Below are positions 56,890 through 64,000 of a stretch of 64,000 bases of DNA, piece by piece. Under the pieces are notes generated by a model. The model ran no database searches. It was given only the letters and a program-made list of their open reading frames with translations, and was not told the DNA's origin. The stretch spans positions 1-64,000 of the forward strand of contig JACYFD010000009.1 in NCBI GenBank assembly GCA_014803435.1, read 5' to 3'. A program made the position numbers and the translations under genes. Numbering within the stretch: position 1 is the first letter of the stretch; every line of letters begins with the position of its first letter. This DNA is from Cellulosimicrobium terreum (lineage in GTDB: Bacteria > Actinomycetota > Actinomycetes > Actinomycetales > Cellulomonadaceae).

Positions 56890-57768
56890 TCAGATCTCGT
56901 CGAACTCGACGACCTCGTCGCGCTGCGCCTCGCGATACCCCTCCGCATACCCCTCGCGGTACCCCTCCTCGTAGCGCTCCTCGGAACCGTCGGACTCGCC
57001 GTCGGCGTACCCGCGGGCGTACGCCTCGGCGGTGCCCTCGCGGAACATGTCGTCCGCGGCCGGGCGCACGAGCGTGCGCGCGCCCGGGCCGTCCTCGGTC
57101 ACGACGTACCGGCCGAGCCCGCGCACGACGGCGAGCGGTCGGCCCGACGTCTTGCCCCGCACGAGCTCGCTCGCCGACGCGATCTCGTCCGCGACGGCCG
57201 TCACCGTCGCGGACAGCTCGCGGCCGTGGGGGTCGTGCCCGCCCCGCAGGTCGTCCTCGACGACGACCCCGGCGGCACCGATCGCGACGTCGACCAGCCC
57301 GTCGCGCCAGGCTCGGCCGGCCGTGTCCGTGACGACGACGCCCAGCCGGTCCACGCCGAACCGTTCCCGCAGCGCTGCGCGCAGCGCGCGGGCCGTCGCG
57401 TCGGGGTCGAGCGGGAGGAGGAGGACGGTCCCGTCCGGGGTGTTCGAGGCGTCCACCCCGGCCGCGGCCATGACGAGGCCGAGGCGGTTCTCGACGATCC
57501 GCAGCGGCGCGAGGCCCGATCGCTCGCGCGTCGCCACGACGCGGACGGTCTCGTCGGTGATCGCCTGCTCCCGGTCGTCTGCCGCGACCACCCGTCCCTC
57601 CGCCTTGGAGACAATCTTGCTCGTCACCACGACGACGTCGCCGTCGGCGAGCCGTTCCCCGGCGGCGAGGGCCTCGCCCACGAGCGCGGCGAGGTCGTCC
57701 CCGGGCCGCACCTCCCCCACGCCTGCCGGGGCCCAGACCTCGAGGCGGTCGGGCACGTCGGCGCTCAT
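56890..57768 (-). CDS. cofE: Coenzyme F420-0:L-glutamate ligase
   Basis: CofE adds gamma-linked glutamates to F420-0 using GTP. The protein has 292 residues. Family marks: [60 protein letters not shown] and [23 protein letters not shown]. The fused FMN domain of mycobacterial FbiB is absent. The last 45 residues are an unusual acidic tail with GY repeats ([16 protein letters not shown]). ATG 57768 overlaps the stop of the LLM gene, so it is translated with an F420-using enzyme. Confidence 0.93.
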   Translation of the reverse strand: MSADVPDRLEVWAPAGVGEVRPGDDLAALVGEALAAGERLADGDVVVVTSKIVSKAEGRVVAADDREQAITDETVRVVATRERSGLAPLRIVENRLGLVMAAAGVDASNTPDGTVLLLPLDPDATARALRAALRERFGVDRLGVVVTDTAGRAWRDGLVDVAIGAAGVVVEDDLRGGHDPHGRELSATVTAVADEIASASELVRGKTSGRPLAVVRGLGRYVVTEDGPGARTLVRPAADDMFREGTAEAYARGYADGESDGSEERYEEGYREGYAEGYREAQRDEVVEFDEI

Positions 57769-58769
57769 CGCGCGAGCCCTGGCAGGACGTCGCGCCCGAA
57801 GACCTCGATCCACTCGCGCTGGTTGCGCCCGACGTTGTGCAGGTAGATCCGGTCGAAGCCCAGGTCGACGTACTTCTGGATCGCCGCGCGGTGGGTGTCC
57901 GGGTCCGCGGAGATCACCATGCGGCCCTCGAAGTCCTCCGGCCGCACCAACCTGGCCATCTGCTCGAAGTCGTGCGGGGAGCGGATGTCGGCCTTGGGGA
58001 ACTTCATCCCGCCGTTGGGCCACTCGCGCATCGCGTTGGCCATCGCCTCCTCGTCCGTCGGCGCCCACGACAGGTGGACCTGCAGCACCTTGGGCATGTG
58101 CTCCGGGTCGCGCCCGGACTCGCGCACGCCGTCGTCGAACTTGCCGAACAGCATGGAGATCTTCTCCAGAGGCGCACCGACGGTGATGAGCCCGTCGGCG
58201 TGCCGGCCCGCACGCTTGGCGGTGATCGGACCCGCCGTGGCGACCAGGATCTCGGGCGGGACCTCCGGCATGGTCCACAGGCGCGTGGACTCCATCTTGT
58301 AGAACTGGCCCGCGTGCTTGACGTCCTTGCCGGCGAGCGACGCCGCGAAGAGCTTCTTGATGATGTCGATGGCCTCGAACATCCGGTTGATGCGCTCGGG
58401 CGCCTCCGGCCAGTAGCCCGCGACCACGTGCTCGTTGAGCGCCTCCCCCGACCCCAGTCCCAGCCAGTGCCGCCCCGGGTACATCGCCGCGAGCGTGGCG
58501 GACGCCTGCGCGACCATCGCCGGGTGCCAGCGGAACGTCGGCGCGGTGACACCCGGCCCGAGGTCGCCCGTGGTGCGCTCACCGAGCGCCGTGAGCACGT
58601 TCCACACGAACGAGGACTGCCCCTGCTGCGGGACCCAGGGCTGGAAGTGGTCGGCCGCCATCGTGCCGGAGAACCCGTGCTGCTCGGCGTAGGCGGACAG
58701 CTCGACCGCCTCCGTCGGGTGGAACTGCTCGAGCATGGCCGCGTAGCCGACGGTGAGGTCTGAGGACAT
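57765..58769 (-). CDS. F420-dependent LLM-class oxidoreductase (G6PDH-related)
   Basis: The protein has 334 residues in a TIM-barrel luciferase-like fold. DHFQPW (His41) and [12 protein letters not shown] match the active-site His and Glu of F420-dependent glucose-6-phosphate dehydrogenase, but the phosphate-binding part differs from mycobacterial Fgd1, so the substrate is uncertain. TAGGCT (58777-58782) lies seven bases before the ATG, so the mRNA is probably leaderless. It is first in an operon with cofE. Confidence 0.88.
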   Translation of the reverse strand: MSSDLTVGYAAMLEQFHPTEAVELSAYAEQHGFSGTMAADHFQPWVPQQGQSSFVWNVLTALGERTTGDLGPGVTAPTFRWHPAMVAQASATLAAMYPGRHWLGLGSGEALNEHVVAGYWPEAPERINRMFEAIDIIKKLFAASLAGKDVKHAGQFYKMESTRLWTMPEVPPEILVATAGPITAKRAGRHADGLITVGAPLEKISMLFGKFDDGVRESGRDPEHMPKVLQVHLSWAPTDEEAMANAMREWPNGGMKFPKADIRSPHDFEQMARLVRPEDFEGRMVISADPDTHRAAIQKYVDLGFDRIYLHNVGRNQREWIEVFGRDVLPGLAR

Positions 58770-58840
58770 GGCGCCGAGCCTATGCCCGCAGCGCGGACCG
58801 CGTCACCGGAGGCCTGCCCGGATCTGGGAAGATGGTCCCC

Positions 58841-61645
58841 ATGAGCGACTTCCCGACGCACGCGCCGACCGGCGCGACCGCTGCCCCGCACGCCACGACC
58901 CCTACGACCGGCACCCCGGCCGGCGACGTCGTCCGCGCGGTGGTCCGGGGAGTACCGGACCGCGTGAGCATCGACGGGCTCGAGGAGAGGTACGAGGCGC
59001 GCTGGGCCGAGCAGGGCACGTACGCGTTCGACCGGACGAAGACCCGCGAGCAGGTGTTCTCGATCGACACCCCGCCGCCGACCGTCTCCGGCTCGCTCCA
59101 CGTCGGCCACGTCTTCTCCTACACGCACACCGACGTCGTCGCGCGGTTCCAGCGCATGCGCGGCCTCGAGGTCTTCTACCCCATGGGCTGGGACGACAAC
59201 GGTCTGCCCACCGAGCGCCGCGTGCAGAACTTCTACGGCGTGCGGTGCGACCCGACGCTCGCCTACGTCGAGGGGTTCGAGCCCCCGCACGAGGGTGGTG
59301 ACGGCAAGTCCGTCAGAGCCGCCGACCAGGTGCCGGTCTCGCGCCGCAACTTCATCGAGCTGTGCCAGCGCCTGACGTCCGAGGACGAGAAGCAGTTCGA
59401 GGCGCTGTGGCGCCGGCTCGGCCTGTCGGTCGACTGGGCGCAGCACTACCAGACCATCGACGCGCGGTCGCGCACGGCGGCGCAGCGCGCATTCCTGCGC
59501 AACCTCTCGCGCGGCGAGGCGTATCAGGCCGAGGCACCCGGGCTGTGGGACGTGACGTTCCAGACGGCGGTCGCCCAGGCAGAGCTCGAGGCCCGCGACT
59601 ACCCCGGGCACTTCCACAAGGTCGCGTTCCACCGCACGGCGGACGGGGTGGACACGGGCGAGGTGGTGCACATCGAGACGACGCGCCCCGAGCTGCTCGC
59701 CGCCTGCGTCGCCCTCGTCGCGCACCCGGACGACCCGCGCTACCAGCACCTGTTCGGCACCACCGTGCGCTCGCCGCTGTTCGACGTCGAGCTCCCGGTC
59801 CTCGCGCACACTGCGGCCGAGCGCGACAAGGGCGCCGGCATCGCGATGTGCTGCACGTTCGGCGACCTCACCGACGTGCAGTGGTGGCGCGAGCTGCAGC
59901 TCCCGACCCGCTCGATCATCCAGCGCGACGGGCGGATCGTGCGGGAGACGCCGGACTGGGTCTCGTCGCACGCGGGCCAGGGCATCTTCGCGGAGATCGC
60001 CGGCAAGACGACGTTCTCCGCCCGCCAGGTGGTCGTGGACGCGCTGCGCGACTCCGGCGACCTCGAGGGCGAGCCGGTCCCGACGCAGCGCAAGGCGAAC
60101 TTCTACGAGAAGGGCGACAAGCCGCTCGAGATCGTGACGTCACGCCAGTGGTACATCCGCAACGGTGGTCGTGACTGGACCCGCCCGAGCGGCTCCGGCA
60201 CCGACCTGCGCACCGAGCTCCTCGGGCGCGGCACCGAGATCGGGTTCCACCCCGACTTCATGCGCGTGCGCTACGAGAACTGGGTCGGCGGTCTCAACGG
60301 CGACTGGCTCGTCTCGCGCCAGCGCTTCTTCGGCGTGGCCATCCCGTTGTGGTACCCCGTGCTGGAGTCCGGCGAGCTCGACCACGACCACCCGCTGGTC
60401 CCGTCCGAGGACGCGCTCCCCGTCGACCCGTCGTCCGAGGTGCCCGCCGGGTACACCGAGGACCAGCGCGGGAAGCCGGGCGGCTTCGTCGGCGAGAACG
60501 ACATCATGGACACGTGGGCCACGTCGTCCCTCACGCCGCAGATCGCGGGCGGCTGGGAGGTCGACCCCGACCTGTTCGAGCGGGTCTTCCCGATGGACCT
60601 GCGGCCCCAGGGCCAGGACATCATCCGAACGTGGCTCTTCTCGACCGTGGTGCGCTCGCACCTCGAGTTCGGCACGCTGCCCTGGAAGAACGCCGCGATC
60701 TCCGGCTGGATCCTCGACCCCGACCGCAAGAAGATGTCGAAGTCCAAGGGCAACGTCGTCACGCCCATGGGCCTGCTCGAGGAGCACGGCTCCGACGCGG
60801 TGCGCTACTGGGCGGCATCCGCCCGTCTCGGCACCGACGCGGCGTTCGAGGTCGGCCAGATGAAGATCGGCCGCCGCCTCGCGATCAAGATCCTCAACGC
60901 GTCGAAGTTCGCGCTGTCGTTCGGTGTCGACGCCGAGACGGGGACCGGGGAGATCACCCTCGACCCGGCGCACGTCACGCAGCCGCTCGACCGCGCCATG
61001 CTCGGCGGGCTCGCGGACGTCGTGGACAAGGCCACCGCCGCGTTCGAGGCCTACGACCACACCCGCGCCCTCGAGGTGACCGAGACGTTCTTCTGGACGT
61101 TCTGCGACGACTACCTCGAGCTCGTCAAGGACCGCGCCTACGGTGCGGGGGCGGCCGACTCCGAGGTCACCGACGAGACCCGTTCGGCGCGCGTCGCGCT
61201 CGCGATCGCGCTCGACACGCTGCTGCGCCTCTTCGCGCCGTTCGTGCCGTTCGCGACCGAGGAGGTCTGGTCGTGGTGGCGTGCCTCCGAGGGCTCGATC
61301 CACCGTGCCGCCTGGCCCACGCCCGACGTCGCACGCGCCGCCGCGCAGGACGCGGAGCCGGCCGTCCTCACCGCCGCGGGCCACGCGCTCGCCGCGCTGC
61401 GCAAGGTGAAGTCCGAGGCGAAGGTGTCGATGCGCACGCCGATCCTCGCCGCGACCGTGGCGGTCCCCGCCGGATCCCTCGCAGGCGTCCGGTCAGCCGT
61501 CGTCGACGTCCGCAACGGAGGTCGGGTGACCGGCACCCTCGACCTCGTCGAGGCCACCGAGGGGCAGGGCGACACCGCCGTCCAGGGCGGGATCGTCGTC
61601 GTGACGTCGGAGCTCGGCGAGCCGGAGCAGCGCCGCAAGGGCTGA
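58841..61645 (+). CDS. valS: Valyl-tRNA synthetase
   Basis: The class I synthetase charges tRNA-Val. The protein has 934 residues. A 30-residue Thr/Ala-rich extension precedes the catalytic fold. HIGH appears as SGSLHVGHVFSYTHTD, with YPMGWDDNGLPTERRVQNFYGV after it, and KMSKS as DRKKMSKSKGNVVTP. ATG 58841 (MSDFP) is chosen; GAAGAT lies seven bases upstream. A strong hairpin terminator follows the stop. No T-box leader is seen, unlike ileS. Confidence 0.96.
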   Translation: MSDFPTHAPTGATAAPHATTPTTGTPAGDVVRAVVRGVPDRVSIDGLEERYEARWAEQGTYAFDRTKTREQVFSIDTPPPTVSGSLHVGHVFSYTHTDVVARFQRMRGLEVFYPMGWDDNGLPTERRVQNFYGVRCDPTLAYVEGFEPPHEGGDGKSVRAADQVPVSRRNFIELCQRLTSEDEKQFEALWRRLGLSVDWAQHYQTIDARSRTAAQRAFLRNLSRGEAYQAEAPGLWDVTFQTAVAQAELEARDYPGHFHKVAFHRTADGVDTGEVVHIETTRPELLAACVALVAHPDDPRYQHLFGTTVRSPLFDVELPVLAHTAAERDKGAGIAMCCTFGDLTDVQWWRELQLPTRSIIQRDGRIVRETPDWVSSHAGQGIFAEIAGKTTFSARQVVVDALRDSGDLEGEPVPTQRKANFYEKGDKPLEIVTSRQWYIRNGGRDWTRPSGSGTDLRTELLGRGTEIGFHPDFMRVRYENWVGGLNGDWLVSRQRFFGVAIPLWYPVLESGELDHDHPLVPSEDALPVDPSSEVPAGYTEDQRGKPGGFVGENDIMDTWATSSLTPQIAGGWEVDPDLFERVFPMDLRPQGQDIIRTWLFSTVVRSHLEFGTLPWKNAAISGWILDPDRKKMSKSKGNVVTPMGLLEEHGSDAVRYWAASARLGTDAAFEVGQMKIGRRLAIKILNASKFALSFGVDAETGTGEITLDPAHVTQPLDRAMLGGLADVVDKATAAFEAYDHTRALEVTETFFWTFCDDYLELVKDRAYGAGAADSEVTDETRSARVALAIALDTLLRLFAPFVPFATEEVWSWWRASEGSIHRAAWPTPDVARAAAQDAEPAVLTAAGHALAALRKVKSEAKVSMRTPILAATVAVPAGSLAGVRSAVVDVRNGGRVTGTLDLVEATEGQGDTAVQGGIVVVTSELGEPEQRRKG

Positions 61646-61661
61646 CCGGCCCCCGCACACG

Positions 61662-61698
61662 ACGACGCCCTCCCCGAGATGCTCGGGGAGGGCGTCGT
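61662..61698. terminator. Bidirectional terminator hairpin between valS and baeRF gene
   Basis: A perfect 17-bp stem, ACGACGCCCTCCCCGAG pairing with its inverse across a three-base loop ATG, sits between the two convergent stops. Confidence 0.85.
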
Positions 61699-61707
61699 GC
61701 GTCCGGG

Positions 61708-62907
61708 TCAGATGATCTCGCCCCGCAGCCGCGCGTCGTCGCCGGACATGGTGGCCGCCACCTCGCGCGGCGTCCCCTCGTCGGTCCAGCGCAGGGTCGC
61801 CCCCACCCCCTCGATCAGCTCGACGCTGCCCTCGGGGGCGAACGTGAGCCCGGCGTCCTGCCCGATGGCGGCGCGGACGAGCGCCACGGTGGCCGGCAGC
61901 TCCTCGATGCCCTCGCTCACGCCGAGGTCGACGATCTCCGCCCTGGTCGCGGCGACCTGCAACGGGCTCGGCCCGATCCACAGGGACCGGCCGTCGAGCG
62001 CGCTGTCCTGGCCGTACTCGTCGGCGAGGACGAGCTCGGAGACCTGCCCGCGCGCGAGGACGGCCACGACGTCGTCGACGGACGTCACGGCACCCGACTC
62101 GCGGCCCTGCTCCTGGCGGTACTGCGCGAGCACCTTCTCCCGACGGCGCTCGCGAAAGCTCTCGAGCGCGTCGGCGACGTTCGCCTCGAAGGAGGCGGTG
62201 TTGATGCCGGGACCCCGCCCGCCGCCGGCGACCTCGACGACGATCTCCTCGACCGGTCGGCTCAGCGCGGCACGCACGAGCGGGACGGACCGGACGTCGC
62301 CGGTGAGCAGGACGAGCTCGGGCCGCGCGTCGGCGGCCTGCCGCTCGAGCTCTGCCGCCACGGCCTCGGCGTTGCGGTCCCAGGAGTCCTCCGCACGCGA
62401 CTCGATGCGCTTGTGCGACAGCCCGCCCGTGCGAACCTTGTTGATGACGTCGTGCCCGCCCTCGACGCTCTCGGGCGCCGCGTAGGGCAGGTGACCGCCC
62501 GCGACCGACCAGGTGAGGTCGGCACCCTGCCGGTCGACGACGACGCGCACGTAGTCGACCGACTCGTCGGCTGCCCGCGCCGCCTGCAGGAGCGCCGGGA
62601 CCCGGCCCCAGCTGCCCGTGGTGAGCGCCGGCGGGTCCTTCAGCACGCGGTCGACGAGGGTGCCGGTGTCGTCGGCGATGACCACGCGTCCGTGCGGGCC
62701 CGGGACCCGCGTCGGACGCAGGACCGCCTCCTCGAGGCCGTCGAGCACGGCGTCGGGGGCGCCGTCGTGGTGGAGCTGGCGACGCACGCCCTTCCACCGG
62801 TTCTCGACCTCGCGGTCACCGGCCTCGTTCGCGCGCGTCGCGTCGATGTAGACGGTGGCGAAGGGGCCTGGGTGGCCGAGGAGAGGCTTGAGCCAGTCGA
62901 TCTTCAT
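61708..62907 (-). CDS. baeRF / Vms1-type (eRF1-like) protein
   Basis: The protein has 399 residues and resembles the actinobacterial Rv2629-like group: KIDWLKPLLGHPGPFATVYIDATR at the start, RVVIADDTGTLVDR, and LVLLTGDVRSVPLVRAAL in the middle. Family members resemble eukaryotic release factor eRF1 or Vms1 peptidyl-tRNA hydrolase; the activity here is not known. GAGGTG precedes ATG 62907. Confidence 0.75.
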   Translation of the reverse strand: MKIDWLKPLLGHPGPFATVYIDATRANEAGDREVENRWKGVRRQLHHDGAPDAVLDGLEEAVLRPTRVPGPHGRVVIADDTGTLVDRVLKDPPALTTGSWGRVPALLQAARAADESVDYVRVVVDRQGADLTWSVAGGHLPYAAPESVEGGHDVINKVRTGGLSHKRIESRAEDSWDRNAEAVAAELERQAADARPELVLLTGDVRSVPLVRAALSRPVEEIVVEVAGGGRGPGINTASFEANVADALESFRERRREKVLAQYRQEQGRESGAVTSVDDVVAVLARGQVSELVLADEYGQDSALDGRSLWIGPSPLQVAATRAEIVDLGVSEGIEELPATVALVRAAIGQDAGLTFAPEGSVELIEGVGATLRWTDEGTPREVAATMSGDDARLRGEII

Positions 62908-63040
62908 GCGAACACCTCGAGACGTTCGTGGCTGAGGGGCGGGCCGCCGACCTGCGTCCGGCCGGGTCCACCCTCGGTCCATCCCAGGGTCCGTCATGTC
63001 AGGGGTCGACGCCACCGCGCGCCGTCGACCGGCGCCACGG

Positions 63041-63412
63041 TCAGGAATAGGTGTCGAGCACCGGGGCGCCCTCGCCCTGCGCGGCGTGCTCCGCGGCGAT
63101 GAGCTCGTGGTGACGGATCACCTCGCTCACGATGAACTCCCGGAACTTCTCCGCGAACTCGGGGTCGAGGCCGCTGGTGTCCGCGATCTCGGCGAGGCGC
63201 GCGATCTGCTGACGGTCGCGCTCGGGATCGGCAGGGGGCAGCCCCCCGGCGGCCTTCAGCTCGCCGACGCGACGCGTGAACTTGAACCGCTCGGCCAGCA
63301 GGTGCATGAGGGCGGCGTCGACGTTGTCGATGCTCTGGCGCAGCGTATGGATCTCGGCGGGGACCTCCGGGACTCCGGACGGGCTCGAGCGGGGAGGGCG
63401 ATGTGTCGTCAC
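63041..63412 (-). CDS. Chorismate mutase (AroQ type)
   Basis: The enzyme turns chorismate into prephenate for Phe/Tyr synthesis. The protein has 123 residues, all helical: IHTLRQSIDNVDAALMHLLAERFKFTRRVGELKAA holds the conserved Arg, Asp and Lys of the active site, and FAEKFREFIVSEVIRHHELI is the last helix. Start GTG 63412 lies six bases after TACGAT (63419-63424), a likely leaderless start. Confidence 0.9.
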   Translation of the reverse strand: MTTHRPPRSSPSGVPEVPAEIHTLRQSIDNVDAALMHLLAERFKFTRRVGELKAAGGLPPADPERDRQQIARLAEIADTSGLDPEFAEKFREFIVSEVIRHHELIAAEHAAQGEGAPVLDTYS

Positions 63413-63418
63413 CCGTCG

Positions 63419-63424
63419 ATCGTA
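63419..63424 (-). promoter_or_regulatory. Putative -10 box of leaderless chorismate mutase gene
   Basis: TACGAT on the minus strand, six bases before GTG 63412. Confidence 0.45.
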
Positions 63425-63503
63425 GGTGGCGAAAGTACGCGATACCGACCGTCCGGAGTACAGTGCAGGTCGTCCTCCTGCCGTCCACTCAGTGGAGAGT
63501 CAC

Positions 63504-64000
63504 ATGACGGAACACGCGTCGCCGAGCCTCGTCGTGGTCGACCCCTCGACCACCATCAGCACGCTCCTGACCGATCGGGTCGCACGCGCGGCGTCGGCAC
63601 CGATGGTCGAGCGACGCGACGGGCCCGGCGCACCGTGGACGTCCATGACGGCGCGCGAGTTCGCCGACGACGTCGAGGCCGTCGCGCGCGGGCTGGTCGC
63701 CCGCGGGGTGGCGCCGGGAGACCACGTCGCGATCATGTCGCACACGCGGTACGAGTGGACGCTGCTCGACCTCGCCTTGTGGGCCGTAGGCGCCGTGCCC
63801 GTCCCCGTCTACGAGACCTCGTCGCCCGAGCAGGTCCACTGGATCTGCTCCGACGCGGGCGTCGTGCTCGCGATGGTGGAGAACGCGGACCTCGCCGGAC
63901 GGCTCGCGTCCGTGCGCGGGGAGCTCCCGGCGCTGACGGACGTCCTCGTGATCGACGACGGCGCCGTCGACGACCTGCGCACCGCAGGAGCGGCCGTGCC
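63504..64000 (+). CDS. Long-chain fatty-acid--CoA ligase / AMP-binding enzyme (partial, N-terminal)
   Basis: The first 165 residues of an ANL-superfamily adenylating enzyme; the ATP and C-terminal parts lie beyond the window. Marks are the start of the fold MTAREFADDVEAVARGLVARGV and GDHVAIMSHTRYEWTLLDLALWAVGAVPVPVYETSSPEQVHWICSDAG, close to FadD15-like long-chain acyl-CoA synthetases. GTGGAGAG precedes ATG 63504. Divergent from chorismate mutase by 91 bp. Confidence 0.9.
   Translation, partial: MTEHASPSLVVVDPSTTISTLLTDRVARAASAPMVERRDGPGAPWTSMTAREFADDVEAVARGLVARGVAPGDHVAIMSHTRYEWTLLDLALWAVGAVPVPVYETSSPEQVHWICSDAGVVLAMVENADLAGRLASVRGELPALTDVLVIDDGAVDDLRTAGAAV

Overview
The window is 64 kb of very high G+C chromosomal DNA. 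Gene content and style point to an actinobacterium of the Micrococcales (Cellulomonas / Cellulosimicrobium / Isoptericola-like). The signs are many GTG starts, many ATGA/GTGA overlaps, TANNNT boxes 6-7 nt before start codons (leaderless genes), an ileS T-box with a very short specifier hairpin, and coenzyme F420 enzymes. I see no rRNA, tRNA, CRISPR array, insertion sequence or prophage.

Layout. 1-15.5 kb (minus strand): partial smc, ndk, a DUF4233 membrane protein, a DHA2-type MFS exporter with its TetR regulator and twin operators, the PTS dihydroxyacetone kinase operon dhaK-dhaL-dhaM, folC, ileS with its T-box leader, and an ABC-F ATPase whose leader holds a leaderless mini-ORF and a strong hairpin. 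In many actinobacteria aaRS-folC-DUF4233-ndk is one compact block; here about 5 kb (dhaKLM plus tetR-MFS) splits it. 15.7-24.5 kb: stress and redox genes (SRPBCC protein, NhaA-DsbA fusion, double Usp, BI-1-like membrane protein), then a plus-strand run of glyoxalase-like protein, small split-off tail protein, disulfide-type oxidoreductase, secreted tannase/feruloyl esterase and alpha/beta hydrolase. 24.6-32.8 kb: two paralogous LuxR/LAL regulators flank three SDR genes, one of them broken by an internal deletion.

32.8-41 kb: a small unknown protein, a mini-ORF ending Cys-Cys-stop, a membrane molybdopterin oxidoreductase, an SDR, and a surface-glycan locus made of a pyruvyltransferase-like protein, a rare GT29(sialyltransferase-type)-GT4 fusion and a divergent GT61 enzyme. 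41-48 kb: a putative F420-0 ABC importer, a CoA-binding protein, two deazaflavin-dependent nitroreductase-like proteins, and an AraC regulator divergent from an NmrA-like protein plus a DUF1772 protein. 48-64 kb: a HhH-GPD protein, TetR/quinone-oxidoreductase divergent pair with two clear operators, membrane M28 peptidase, GST, SIMPL-domain protein, AI-2E permease, VOC protein, the F420 pair (LLM oxidoreductase-cofE), valS with a 17-bp terminator hairpin, a baeRF/Vms1-type protein, chorismate mutase and the start of a fatty-acyl-CoA ligase.

Together the F420-0 importer, CofE (which adds the glutamate tail), the F420-dependent LLM enzyme and the two Ddn-like proteins suggest a cell that salvages F420-0 and finishes it for its own use. 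The most unusual single gene is the GT29-GT4 fusion.
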